From Isoetes taiwanensis (taxonomy: Eukaryota; Streptophyta; Lycopodiopsida; Isoetales; Isoetaceae): a stretch of 64,000 nucleotides of DNA. The stretch lies in the NCBI GenBank assembly GCA_021234155.1, contig JAJEKV010000026.1, positions 372,001 through 436,000 of the forward strand, written 5' to 3'. The first letter of the stretch is position 1, and every line of letters starts with the position of its first letter. Position numbers and translations under genes: made by a program. The notes under the pieces are model-generated. The model saw only the letters and a list, made by a program, of their open reading frames with translations. It did no database searches and had not been told where the DNA came from. Shown piece by piece: positions 1-10,995 of this stretch.

Positions 1-2780
1 GATATTCGGGCTATATTCTTTTAGAGCTTGTATGGCTCAATGATAGGGGCTAAGGACAAAAAAAAAAATATAAGCTACATAGGCTCTAACCGAAATGCTA
101 TGTTAAGAAATGATATATGGTTGAATTATGAGGAAAGATCAAAACGAAAGCATGCCGACTCTGTTGATTTTGGATAAGTGCAGTGCCAGAGGGATTCAAC
201 GATGGCATAAAAGTCGAATTATGCATAAAGTTTTGGTGAACCGGCTTTGGTGCATCGAATTGGATGCTTATGGTGCTACAGTGATTGCACCCTTTTGATT
301 GAATAGCGATCTTTCATTAACCATTGGCTTTATTATTGTTATTTGCCTAAGCCAAGGGGCTTTTAAGAAGTTGCTTGTTTACTTGTTGGGTAAGTAGAAT
401 TCACAGTCTATCCCTATCTATATAATCAGGTCAAGGGTTTTGGCCAACTTGGCTATGGGCATAATTTGCAAAACCTACTTTGTAAGGACGAAAAAAGAAG
501 GTTTGAAAGAGTCCAACCATAAATTGAAGGCTTGAGAAAGTCCAACAATCATGTGATCTTCTCGTATATTGGAAGGGCGTGGCTTGCATATGTCGTGGGC
601 AAGTGGTTGACATATAAACAAGGGCATTGACTTTGCCATTTGATAGACAAATAGGGCCACTTGGGGTGCAAATTTTGCCTAACTAGTTGCATCTTGCATT
701 CATTTTCTTGCATGATACCTTTATGCATTCATTTTCTTGCATGATACTTTTCTTGCATTCCTATTTTATTTTACATAGCCTTATGAAATACATGGTTGCC
801 AAGTGTTGGCTTCTGCCTTTTGTAGCTTGCATGCACTCTAGCTACTTTTCTCACGTTGGATATGGCAAAAAGGATCCTACATAAATAGGATTCACATGCA
901 TGAATTAAAAGGCACTTGAAGAGGGCTTCGTTGCCACAACATCCTTTTAGCTCCACGTATCTTGAATATACATGCATGCATGCTTGCCATATGTTGGCAT
1001 GTCCTTTGCACTAACCTTTATGTTATATGGAAGCCATGACAAGGATGGATCTACATAGGTACGTTTTATATTCAATGCAGGATGCAAAAAGATGGAAAAA
1101 TCATTTGAAGAAGGGCTTATCACTTTGCAAAGGTTCGATTCCCAAATACAAGGTATTTTGTTAACTTTTTGAACGAAGGTCATGAGGAAAATACCCGATG
1201 GCTGATTATGGTATAGGATATCAGCAACAACCTATTATCATTTACCATTGTTGCCCTAAACAGTTTCGTTGCCCTAAAATGTTTATGTGACCTAGCACAG
1301 CCGCTTCCTTTTGGCATTGTTCTATTTGCCATGAATCCGATTCATGCCCAACCATATGCCAAATTTAATTTGTACTCCATTTCTTTGTATCTGATGGAGG
1401 TTCTTTAGTCGGTAAAGGACAAAGAATGTGTACAACGAGCAGTATTTGTGTCTCACAACCATTGGAGTTACGATAGTTCCATTGCAAGGTTCATTGATCA
1501 AGAATATGGCCTTACAAAATGCTTCAACTATTACACATATTATTCATGCTACTGGAAACAGGTTTTACTCATAACTTGTTGAAGATTTGGTACTGGTTTA
1601 TGAACTATTTCCTTCATTTAACTGCACTATTCTCCACATGTTTTTATGGCAAAACAAGTCCCTAGCACTTGTTTATCTTTGTTCTAACAAATCTGGCCGA
1701 TTCTTTACAATGTTGATGGTTGGGGATTTTTCCCTTTGATAATTTTATAACAAGCTGACACTGCCTATAGACAGTTTGTCTTTCTTCACTTTGTTTTCAA
1801 TATCCTATCCATTTTTTGTAGATTCTAACTTTGGGCAAAGGGTTACAAAGGGTGATTGGTTATAAACCGAGAGGACCCAATGTACCTTTTGGCCCTTGCT
1901 TTGATACCCTTATCAGGCTAACAAAGTATTGTTTGGCTGCAGGTACGGGTCCTCTCTTCTCTTTGTATCTCATTTGCTTCGCTTAGTTTATTGTCTGCTG
2001 AAGATGGATTTGGAGACTTCGCTTGTCAAATGGAACTATCATGGGAGTTGCTGACATCATAAAGAGTTCTGAATAGAATTAATCATTGGATGAAAAGCAT
2101 CTCCAGGTTTTTATTATGAAAGTAAAATTTTGAGCAACCTAAGGTATGCAGTTCTCAGGTTATATTCATGATGCTTTTATTGTAAGCAATCTGGAAGTAG
2201 AGTTTAGATAACAGTCGGCCTATGGCGGCTGATTTCATTGTCCTTCTACATTCGTGCATGTACTAGAATAATATCTATAGCACTACTCTACCACTGGCTT
2301 AACCAAGCAGTGATGTTCTTGTCCTATAACCTTTCGTCTTTGTGCATTAAGCCTTACAATATGGCTGGATTTGTGGCTGCTCTCTCTTGTCTATTTGATT
2401 AATACAAAGGATTTCTTATCACTGGTTTGAAATAGATGTATGTTGTAAATGGTCACACTGAATATTTGACGTTTGTTTTCTACTTTATGGCATAGATCCT
2501 TGGGTGCTTGTTAATCTGATTTTAAAACAGTGTATCCAGACACAAGAGATATTGAATACTTGCATTATATTATAAGATAGTGATACTTGTTTGCTTTATA
2601 ACCAGTTTTGAAAAGAATGTATATGGTCTTGCAATGGCCACATTTGTTGTTTGAAAGAAAGGGATTTATGACTATTGGAACATAAGTACTGGACTTGGAT
2701 GAATTTCCTTGTCTGGATTGATAATACGGTGGAAGGATTGACTGAAGCCGATGTTTGACCTAGGATTCTAGGTTAAGTTG
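1..2780. other. Stretch without a recognisable gene
   Basis: AT-rich sequence with only short open frames (up to about 80 codons), none of which resembles a family I know. I see no LTR, terminal repeat or primer-binding site. Short stretches such as the pyrimidine tract and AG near 1925-1945 could be splice-like, but nothing connects them into a gene. Confidence 0.5.
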
Positions 2781-2785
2781 GGTTA

Positions 2786-4355
2786 TCTTTTTTTCATTTT
2801 TTTTAAATGATGACAAGCTTTATTCACTAATCAAAACTATAACAACATAAAATGCAAAGATAGGATTATAACCCCAGTGGACAAACTGATCCAACTGAGC
2901 ATAACCACCTGTCTATGCATAAGAATAAATGTGAAGGTAAGTATATCAAATCGGTATTTTCTTCTTTTGATCAAGAGAAGAACAGTTATAAGCCATAAAC
3001 AATTTTATAATACGTCCACTGAAGGAAAATATCATCTGCAGTATCCATGCTCTTAAAGATAAACAACCGCCTCTTCCAGATCGACCATAAAAGTCAGTCA
3101 CATGCAAGATGAAAAGCTCCTTTCCGTTGTTTGTGCCATATATCAGGGTAGATAGCAAGCAAAATTTGCTAGCTAGATCAAGACATGCCAAATAAGATTA
3201 ACAACTAAGACCATACCTGCCGAAGCCGCTCACACGAGAAAAAACAATGCTCAATACTCTCAATCCTTTGCCTACATAAAGGACAAAGCTCTAAAATCCA
3301 ATTATCAATTTTATGGACCAGCCTCTTGACTGAAGCATCTATGGATCACTTGCCACCATAAAACTGCCACTTGGAATGAAGCAACTTATCTCATACCCAT
3401 GTCCAAATACTTTTCCATTGTGGCTGAGGGACCTGAAGATGCCATCTATCAGAGGAGGCAAGATTTCAGAATGCAGAAGTAATTTATATACAGAAGAAAC
3501 AAAGCGCCCAGGCTTGATACCCTGATGGCAACCTCATACAACTGCTTCAATTTATGGGCCAGAATCTTGTGGCAACAATGCAATAATACGAGTCCAAATT
3601 ACTATATCCCATTTGTATAACAAGATATTTATTTTAAATGCTTTCCATAATATGTGATGACCAGACTCATACCAAGCTACAATCGTGCTTTATACTAGTT
3701 GCTATCCTTCATCGCATGTCTTTGGATGAACATCAACACTCAGAGGCACATTCTCAGGAGTGTCCTGCAAAGGAATCCACCAGCATATAGACATGCCTCC
3801 GGATTGATGCATAAAAGAAACATGACAGTGTCCCAAAGAGCAAGCAACCGCTTTAGAAAGGAAGAAGTGTTAGGATACAGATGTGTATGATAAAGCAAAG
3901 CCCAAGGAAGTAAACGCTTAATGGTGGCCTTATGAAATAGAAGACAATATTGAATCGACTACATCAGCAACCTCAGACCAAGAGAATCATCCTTACCAAT
4001 GAGAATTCTCCAAATAAACTTTGATATCATCACCTTACTTTCGAGGTGAAAATCCAGCATTCCAAGACCACTAGCTGCTTTAGGTTTAATGTACTTTGCC
4101 CAAGCTACCTTGACCGCAGCTTCTACTTTTTTCGCATCCAAAATAAAATTCTTGATGACACACACAATCTCCTCCATCTTACACTAAGGAGCTAATAGAG
4201 CAGACGCCATGTAGACATGAGTATTATTAAGAACAGATTTAGTCACAGTGATTTTTCCGGCCATGGATAGTTTAGCTATGTTCCACCAAAATAAGTGCTT
4301 TTCTAACCCTCTAATAATTTCATCCCAAGCATCTGAAGCAGGGACAATTTTTTAC
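2786..4355 (-). pseudogene. L1-type LINE 3' remnant (end of RT plus zf-RVT region)
   Basis: Reading the minus strand from 4355 downward, the sequence translates in pieces as the post-catalytic part of a plant L1 reverse transcriptase: an LSMAGKITVTKSVLNNT-like segment near 4270, then KPKAASGLGMLDFHLESK and FIWRIL in the frame at 3959-4177. Next comes a cysteine/histidine cluster near 3230-3300 that matches the zf-RVT region (pattern C-x2-C ... EHCFF). The end at 2788-2808 is an A-rich tail on the minus strand. Stops and frameshifts are frequent, so it is dead. The 3' part, including the words CCAGTGGA near the tail, resembles the better preserved copy at 24600-25345. The endonuclease and most of the RT are missing, as expected for a 5'-truncated LINE. 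The family call is fairly safe; the exact 5' end is not. Confidence 0.72.
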
Positions 4356-4359
4356 TTTA

Positions 4360-4985
4360 ATCCTTGTGTAGTTTTATGATTGGGGTAGTTTCCCCGTTGA
4401 TGATTTGATGCAAAAAATCAAAGATAGATAGATAGATAGAAGATGGGGGGTATATGCTGCATGGAAGAAGAAAATGCTTGAAAAAAGTCATGAAATATAA
4501 AAAGTAGGAAGAATGATAATTTATTTTTATGTTATTTTATTTTGATGGTATTGTCTTGCAGCATAAAGCCAGTGATTATGTGAAAAGAGCCAGTGATTAT
4601 GTGAAAAGAAAGAGGTGAAGAAATTTCAACGAAACAAGAACCTATTTATCTTGACTTTGAAGAAGAAAAAAAGGGTGAGTAATTGTACAATATTTTTGCA
4701 TTGAACTTCATGTCCTAAACGATGAAGCTACAACCATTGGTTATAATAGAATTTGCAGTACTGAGCAACTCTTTAACCATGTACACTTTTTTAACAGGAT
4801 ACTGAAGATAAAAAAACTACTAGACGTGACAAAAGTCCCTCTCCTCATGAGGATAATGCAGAATGATCAATTGAAGCTAGTTTTAGTTTGAGGTTTGAAG
4901 TGTTGCAGAACTTCATATATTTTACCCGAACTTGGCATCTATTTGATGGTTTTACTTTTGAAAAGGTATTTATCAAGTTTAATGC
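4360..4985. other. Intergenic stretch, one short tandem duplication
   Basis: No gene recognised. Four GATA units occur near 4424-4440, and a 21-base word beginning GCCAGTGATTATG is repeated directly near 4568-4608. Confidence 0.45.
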
Positions 4986-5464
4986 AATCACTTCCTCCAA
5001 TGCCTAGCACCTGCGCCATGGCCGACATCACGTAGCTAGCCCAGGGGGATAGCACAAGCAGCAGGCAGAAGCCCCACAGAGCCACGAGATCCACAGCACG
5101 GTATCAGTTTAGCTTCATGGCACAGGATCCAAGCAGCCCTTGCAGCCACTGCCTTGAACCCAGGACCAGGAATCGAATGCAGCTAACAGCATAAGCGGCT
5201 TGGTCAAGAGGCGATTCGTCAGAGGAGACTCAGCCAGTCCAGCATCGGGTCCCTGGCCACGGATTCTCACCACACATATTGTGCTCAGCCACAGGGAGGC
5301 CGGACTTGTCCGGCAACGAACTTCTTCGGCCCCTTCTTTTGCACCCGGCTGCTCTCTGCAGATCCGGTTGTATCACGCTCGTCTAGCCTACCTGCTCCTC
5401 TTCTCACATCTGGCAGTTCGTTGGCTTTGCTTTGGTCTCCAGTTACCTTCTCCAGTACATTAGG

Positions 5465-5630
5465 TTGGGCTTTGCTATTGATTTGCTTTCCTATTCATGT
5501 CCAATGCTATCCTATTGATTTGCTTTGGTCCTGTTGATTTGCTTCGATCTTGCCTATTGATTTGCTTAGATCTGATTCGCTTTGGTCTGCCTTGCCCATA
5601 CATTACGTTGGGTCTATTAATTTGCCTTGA
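5465..5630 (+). repeat. Degenerate tandem repeat in the element leader
   Basis: The word TTGATTTGCTT recurs about five times at irregular spacing of roughly 20-30 bases, in contexts such as CTATTGATTTGCTTAGATC. It lies between the GC-rich 5' part and ORF1 of the element at 4990-6880. A repeated leader is common in LINEs, where it can carry promoter activity, but no function can be read here. Confidence 0.5.
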
Positions 5631-5738
5631 CTTGCCTTGTTGCACTAGTTTGCTCCGTCCTCCTCCAACATCCTTGCTCGCTTTATCCTTTATCTTTTTC
5701 ACGTTCCTTCCTCAGTTACGGCCTAGTAAAGCAACAAC

Positions 5739-6671
5739 ATGACCCGGAAGATTAAGCGCATGGCTAGGAAGGCCCGCAAATCAAAGAACCTGATTCAGGC
5801 ACCCGCGTCAGGCTTTGACAAACCCTATGACCCCACAATTGAGCCATACCTTTAGGCAGCCCCCTTCTTTGGGCCCCAGCATCTCATCCTGACCCATCTT
5901 TCCGATGCATCTTTAGCTGCGGCCTTGGACAGGATTGATGCTCAGCTCCAGTGTTGGCCTTCAGGGATACTTGCCAGGATACACACGGTCCGCTCTACCA
6001 TTACTTTCACAGAGACGTCTGCTCAGTTGCCATTAGAAGGCTGGGTACAACTTCTTGAGTTATTGCTACAGTCTGCGGGGCATAGCTCAACGAGTCACAA
6101 TAATGTTTCACCAGTGTCTAGCACAGGGCCCTCGCCTGACCATGTGAGTGCTATGCCTGCGGCCGATGCTATGTCTGGGACTGATGAACCGGTCTCAATA
6201 CCCGCACAGCCTCCGCTTGAGGATTTGTTGCCCACTGCTCATGCCGAGGTCCCGCCTTCTGAGTTTGGTAGTGCCACAGAACATGCATCGACCCTGACCT
6301 TGCGTATTGTAGGTCTGAAGGAGATGGGTAACTCGCCTGCTATAGATGAGACTGCCTCTTTTTTCAGTCAGGTGATGCACATACCTGCTGACGGCATCCT
6401 TTCGGCCCAGCGAGTTGGAGCAGCATGGCCCGACCGCCCCCGTCATCTCTTGGTCTGCTTTCAGGATGCTCTTTCCAGGCTGCACATCTTACGTCATGGC
6501 AATCATTTGAAGGGAACCACCTTCTCTGTTCAGGAAGATTTGACCCCAGCACAGCTTTGCAGGTGGAAAGAAGAGCTATGTCGAGTGCACGAGGCTCGCC
6601 TACAACGGAAATGGGCAGTGTATAGGGGAGGCCAGGCTATCATTCGGGATCAGTGGCCGGCTGATCCCTAG
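5739..6671 (+). pseudogene. L1 ORF1p-like RNA-binding protein, one in-frame stop
   Basis: From the ATG at 5739 the frame runs 310 codons to the TAG at 6669-6671, broken once by a TAG at 5853 (codon 39). The N-terminus is very basic (MTRKIKRMARKARKSKN). A low-complexity Ser/Pro/Ala middle follows. The last 110 residues match the L1 ORF1p layout (transposase_22 family): an RRM-like start with LRIVGLKEMG, then AQRVGAAWPDRPRHLLVCF, then a C-terminal domain with TTFSVQEDLTPAQ and RKWAVYRGGQAIIRDQWP. ORF1p coats its own RNA and acts as a nucleic-acid chaperone in retrotransposition. The downstream ATG at 5925 would give 248 residues without the stop. The 3' end lies about 160 bases before a LINE-type terminal hairpin, with no ORF2 after it. 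The family call rests on motif order alone. Confidence 0.65.
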
Positions 6672-6746
6672 ACAGTTTTGGCATAGCCACGGGCTCCCTG
6701 TTTTTTTCTTGGATTGGTTCAGTTTCCTTTATTTGTGTGTTGTAAC

Positions 6747-6884
6747 GGGGCTTAGACCCCATGCTCTGTTTTTTGGGCTTCGGCCCTCTGTCTGTTAGGG
6801 CTTATGCACCCTTTGTTTGTTCTGGTCCCATAACCCGATTGGGTTCCGTGGACGTTAAAATTTCTTCCTTCCTTCCTTCAATTA
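6747..6884 (+). other. LINE-type 3' end: hairpins and (TTCC)n tail
   Basis: Three small stem-loops can be read: GGGG/CCCC at 6747-6760, GGGC-TTCG-GCCC at 6775-6786 (a canonical tetraloop) and AACCC-GATT-GGGTT at 6832-6845. The last is followed by CCGTGGACG, TTAAAA and TTCC repeats. It is equivalent to the terminal hairpins at 36864, 38075, 55946 (minus) and 58511 (minus). In several LINE clades such ends are the recognition site of the reverse transcriptase. Confidence 0.7.
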
Positions 6885-7134
6885 TCTCTCTCTAATGTGG
6901 CTTTTATAGTTGAAGAAATTACAAGCATTGTCGTTACTTTAACTCATATTAGAATATTGGCAAATGTATAGACAGAATGACGAAGAAATGAATGTAAACC
7001 TGTCACAAACAAACAAAAAAAGTAATGACAGTTTAGACATAAGATTATTACGAAATTGATGCAACAATATGCTTAACTTTGTAAAAGGTTGTCACAACAT
7101 TGATGTAGATGTATCGTAAATATCTTAGATGATA

Positions 7135-7535
7135 TGTCATAAATGTACATATATATTGCCATTATTTTGTTACAAAATGGTCCTAAAATTTATAAACAAT
7201 AGAATAGAATAGAATAGAATAGAATAGAATAGAATAGAATAGAATAGAATAGAATAGAATAGAATAGAATAGAATAGAATAGAATAGAATAGTCACATCA
7301 GGGTGTCACAATTGTCACATCAGGTTGTCATATATATTGCCATTATTTTGTTACGAAATGGTTATAAAACTTACACGTCCTTGTAGTAAACTAGCATGGA
7401 AGTGTCATAAACGTACATATAAATTGCCATTGTTTTGTTACAAAATGGTCCTAAAGTTTACAAACCTTAAGTGTCACAATTGTCACATCAGGTTGTCATA
7501 TATATTGCCATTATTTTGTTACATAGATCAATCTA
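7135..7535 (+). repeat. Dispersed local repeat around ATTGCCATTATTTTGTTAC
   Basis: The word ATTGCCATTATTTTGTTAC with flanking TGTCATAAATGTACATATAT occurs four times with small changes (near 7155, 7335, 7420 and 7505). They are separated by pieces such as TGTCACAATTGTCACATCAGG, itself repeated. The (AGAAT)n tract sits inside the first spacer. It looks like locally duplicated sequence, perhaps a DNA-element remnant; no coding content. Confidence 0.6.
7197..7292 (+). repeat. (AGAAT)n microsatellite, about 19 units
   Basis: Nearly perfect run of the pentamer AGAAT. The same pentamer (or its complement TTCTA) forms the tails of LINE ends at 36895-36915 and 58471-58494. No terminal hairpin stands next to this tract. 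Confidence 0.9.
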
Positions 7536-7539
7536 GGTT

Positions 7540-8640
7540 TCAATCTACTACTCACTTGTAGTTTCTAAAATGAATTATAGCTATCCAATCCATGTAATCT
7601 AACAACACGTTTTTCTTCACATGGCATACAATCTCTTGCCATTCATAACATCATCATTACCAAATGTTATGAAAAGTATATCGATGCTGAGGTCTGCACA
7701 CATGAGGCAATATCCACCATCCCTTGACAATAATGAAGTTTCGAGTCCTTGAGAACTTTGCACATCAAAATGTAACTAGGCTTCCCTAGATTCCAACCAA
7801 GGAAGTCTCTTATAATTCTATTCACACAAGATGTAGTAGAGACAACAATTATAAAAACACATTAGAGATGCAAGTTATTATACTCAAAACCTCTCTGGGC
7901 ATTTGATATAGCGGTGATATGCTAGTTTCGGAACAAATATATCTTGAGTTCGAGGCAACCTAGAGTTGCATTTAATGTAAGGTAGTTGGGAACAGGACCC
8001 AAGGAAGCAATGTATGTCCAATCAGATTCTATCAATGTGGCATGATGATGTAAAAATTATTTTTTATCAATACGAAGAACACCACAAGATATTTTGCTCT
8101 TTAAAAATTCACACAAGCTGGCATAGAAACCAAGGTTGATATCAATGCCACTAGGATATTTGTATTTTAACCATTCAATTCATTAGGAATCCATCTAAAG
8201 TATGTCATAGAAACTAAGGTTGATATCCTTGCCACTAGAATAAAGAGTGGCACTATATATCTAACCACTTCCCATCACAAAGATGAAACAATTTGGGCTT
8301 TTCAAAGGAAATCCTCGTTACTTCTAAGGATATCCCCTTTGAAGACTTTACTTTTTCTCATTGCTAACAACTCCACAAGATATTTGCTCTTTATGAATTC
8401 ACAAAATCTGCCATAAAATAGAATAGAAAACTAAGACTGATATCAATGACACTTAACATCTAAACATTTTCCATCACTAGGATAAAACAACTTGGCTTTT
8501 TGAGGGAAAAAAGTCAAAACTGCTAAGGATTTGCACTCAAAAATTAATGCTGGACAAATAATGAGTTTGCTATGCTATTTCTTTATTGTATTGGATTCCA
8601 TAGACCTTTTGATCTCAAGATGTATTTTGACGTCTTGGCG
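7540..8640. other. Stretch without a recognisable gene
   Basis: AT-rich with scattered short frames. A phrase like AAGGTTGATATC...GCCACTAG recurs loosely near 8130, 8220 and 8430 together with ACAAGATATTTGCTCTTTA-like words (8085 and 8375), so part of the stretch is an old local duplication. I cannot name a family. Confidence 0.4.
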
Positions 8641-8649
8641 CATCATCAT

Positions 8650-9650
8650 CTTCTCGACAAATGCATTTTGGACTAAGATCACTTTGAGAATCGAGATGGA
8701 CATTTGTTCCATAATGGACTTTTGTATGTTTCTGACGACGCTTTCAGGCTTCAGGTTCTGCAGTCTTAATATGATTCGGCTATAGTCGGATATATTGGTG
8801 TAGCTAAGACTCCTGAACTTATTAGTGGTGAGTATGGTAGCCTGGATCCAGTGATATCTTTCTCGTGGCCTTCTTCAGCTACTGCCAATTCCAACTAGAT
8901 TTTGAAAGAGTATTTTTGTGGATTTTATTCCAGGGTTGCCATTCTCTCGGGGTCATTATGCTATCATGGTCGTTGTGGATCAATTATCTAAGATAACTGA
9001 TTTTCCTTGTAAAGTCACCATCACCAGCGAGGGAACATCTGAACTTTTTTATTTTTGTGAACTAAGATTCTACGAATTGTCAAGCACCATTGTCAATGAC
9101 TACAGACCTCAGTTCATCGTAGGTTTCTGGAAGTCACTTTTGGGCCAAGCACCGTTGTCAATGACCACAGACCTCAGTTCATCATAGGTTTTTGGAAGTC
9201 ACTTTTGGGGCTATTACATGTCGAACACTCCTTGACTTTTGGTCATTATCCAGAAAGTAATGGGCAGGCAGAGTGCACTAATCTGACTTCGTAACAATTT
9301 TTAGGTGCTTTATCAGTTGCCAGCATGATTGGGTCGATTGACTTCCATTAGCTGAGTTTTGCCTATAATAACGCGATACATGTTTCTACTGGGTCAGATT
9401 TTGTTATTTCTAAACTCTGATCAGCATCGTTGGACTCTTACTATCGCTGGGTATGACTCCGTCAATCCTAATGCTAATCTCGGTTTGAGAAATTCCAGGC
9501 TCTTCAAGCAAATCTTCAACATTTCTCTTTCTAGGCACAAGAATGCCATCGATATAAGAATGCCATCGATATTATGCTAATTCACATCATAAGAAAGCTC
9601 CTACATTCTATGTAAGGACCGAGGCACAGATAGTCAGACATAATACCTTT
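8650..9650 (+). pseudogene. Ty3/gypsy integrase remnant
   Basis: In broken frames the sequence reads as the region from just before the integrase zinc finger to the integrase C-terminal part. It has LLYVSDDAFRLQVLQS near 8730, then MDFIPGLPFSRGHYAIMVVVDQLSK at 8918 (the catalytic-core start typical of plant gypsy elements), then STIVNDYRPQFI. Further on, WVD-LPLAEF and NAIHVSTGSDF near 9330-9400 match the conserved LPLAEFAYN...STG stretch. Several stops, frameshifts and a 65-base internal tandem duplication show it is dead. Protease, RT and LTRs were not found next to it. Confidence 0.75.
9081..9210 (+). repeat. 65-base tandem duplication inside the integrase remnant
   Basis: Two copies start with CAAGCACC at 9081 and 9146 and differ at a handful of positions. 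The unit is not a multiple of three, so it also shifts the reading frame of the integrase. Confidence 0.85.
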
Positions 9651-9699
9651 CCAACATCAATAGACAACTGACAGCATTAGGCTCCCCTTAACACTTTGT

Positions 9700-10900
9700 C
9701 TAGTTCTGCCTAAGACATGGATGTAATTCTTGCTCTCCATTATGTGAAAAATCTATGAGTTTCTTTTTTGCCCTTCCCTTAAAGACTGTGCAGTGTTGTT
9801 TCAAATCATTTCCTTTTTCATTACTGGTAGAAGTACAAAACCAAATGTTTGCAGAACTAGACCGATGCCAGTAACAACAACGATAACTTACAATGTTCCG
9901 TTTGAGAGCCCCAAATCCTGTCTCTGACCAATGGTATAAAACCAGAAGCCTTTATGCTTACCCAGTAGTTTCCCAGTTTCTGCCTCCAAAAGAAGCCCTT
10001 CTTTTTCATCCAAGTGCTGCACAATAAATTCACTAAACCTTACCTGTCACATACCCAAGGAATACATTAACTATTATGTCTAAAAGGAGTAAGCGTTTTC
10101 CTAATTTTGCATTTCTTAAAAAGGAATTTCTTCCTCCCTTTACCTAGAAACTTTATCATGTGGAAACAATGGCACTATGCTGCTTCTTATGGATATGACC
10201 TGGAATAATGGCAAACTATACAGATACCTTGGAATAAGATAAAGAAGGGAGTCTTATCCATATCAAGCCTCTCATATCAAATGTGAAATTTCTTAAAACG
10301 TGTTGGACTCATTCATTACAATTGTAAAGAGATGTCCACTCAAGGAGATGCTCACAAAGATGCTGTGAGCAGGTGGCATTTTCTTGCTTTGAAAACTTAA
10401 GCTTTTGCAATTCTCTTAATATCTTGAATTTAATGTGCACATAGTGGAGGGTATGTGCTACTATCTACCTGATCAAGGAAGCAGATGTCTTGTGAATCTT
10501 TCCAGTCTTTATTTGAGAGACTCATTGCTTATGCAACTTCACGAACTTCAGCCTGTTAGTTTAAAATTCAGTTCTTGAAAAACTGCCATCCAATGATAAT
10601 TATCTCTATTTATAGTAAGAAAGTCAAAATCCCAACCTTGCTAGGGTATCTTTGTTAAGCAAACCAGAGGAAACATTAGCTTTGACAGCTACTCCAAGGA
10701 AAGATTTGATAGAAAGTATGTTTGGTCCTTCACATGCAATCTCATGCAGAAAACAGAAACAGAAACAGGAAGATTCAGAAAAGTCTCTAAAGAATGTTTT
10801 GGGATTCATGAACATTTGATATTGATTCCTGCAATGATAATGGAGAGCATTTCCTCAGGTGCACTGTACAAATTCTTTGCATGTTGCAGGAATTTCATCC
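9700..10900. other. Stretch without a recognisable gene
   Basis: Only short frames without family resemblance and no terminal repeats. Nothing further can be supported. Confidence 0.4.
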
Positions 10901-10901
10901 T

Positions 10902-10995
10902 GCATAAATATACAGAGATTTTGTAGATTATTATACGCATAACGAATTGCATAAATATACAGAGATTTTGTAGATTATTATACGCATAACGAATT
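10902..10995 (+). repeat. 47-base perfect tandem duplication
   Basis: The unit beginning GCATAAATATACAGAGATTT occurs at 10902-10948 and again at 10949-10995 without a visible difference, so it is recent. Confidence 0.92.

Larger units (their letters stand above)
4990..6880 (+). mobile_element. ORF1-only L1-like retroelement (half-LINE type)
   Basis: A block of clearly higher GC than its surroundings. It contains, in order, a leader with imperfect repeats (5465-5630), a long ORF1-like frame (5739-6671) and a 3' untranslated region with two short hairpins. It ends with the terminal stem-loop AACCC-GATT-GGGTT, the words CCGTGGACG and TAAAA, and a (TTCC)n tail. The end matches the 3' ends of LINE copies elsewhere in the window. 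There is no endonuclease or reverse transcriptase between ORF1 and the 3' end, so the element would depend on an RT supplied in trans. It could instead be an L1 with ORF2 deleted internally. The 5' limit is judged from base composition and is approximate; no TSD was found. Confidence 0.6.

Noticed and set aside
6775-6786. Bacterial-type terminator (GGGC-TTCG-GCCC)
   Set aside because: It is part of a LINE 3' UTR in a eukaryotic genome; no bacterial genes occur in the window.
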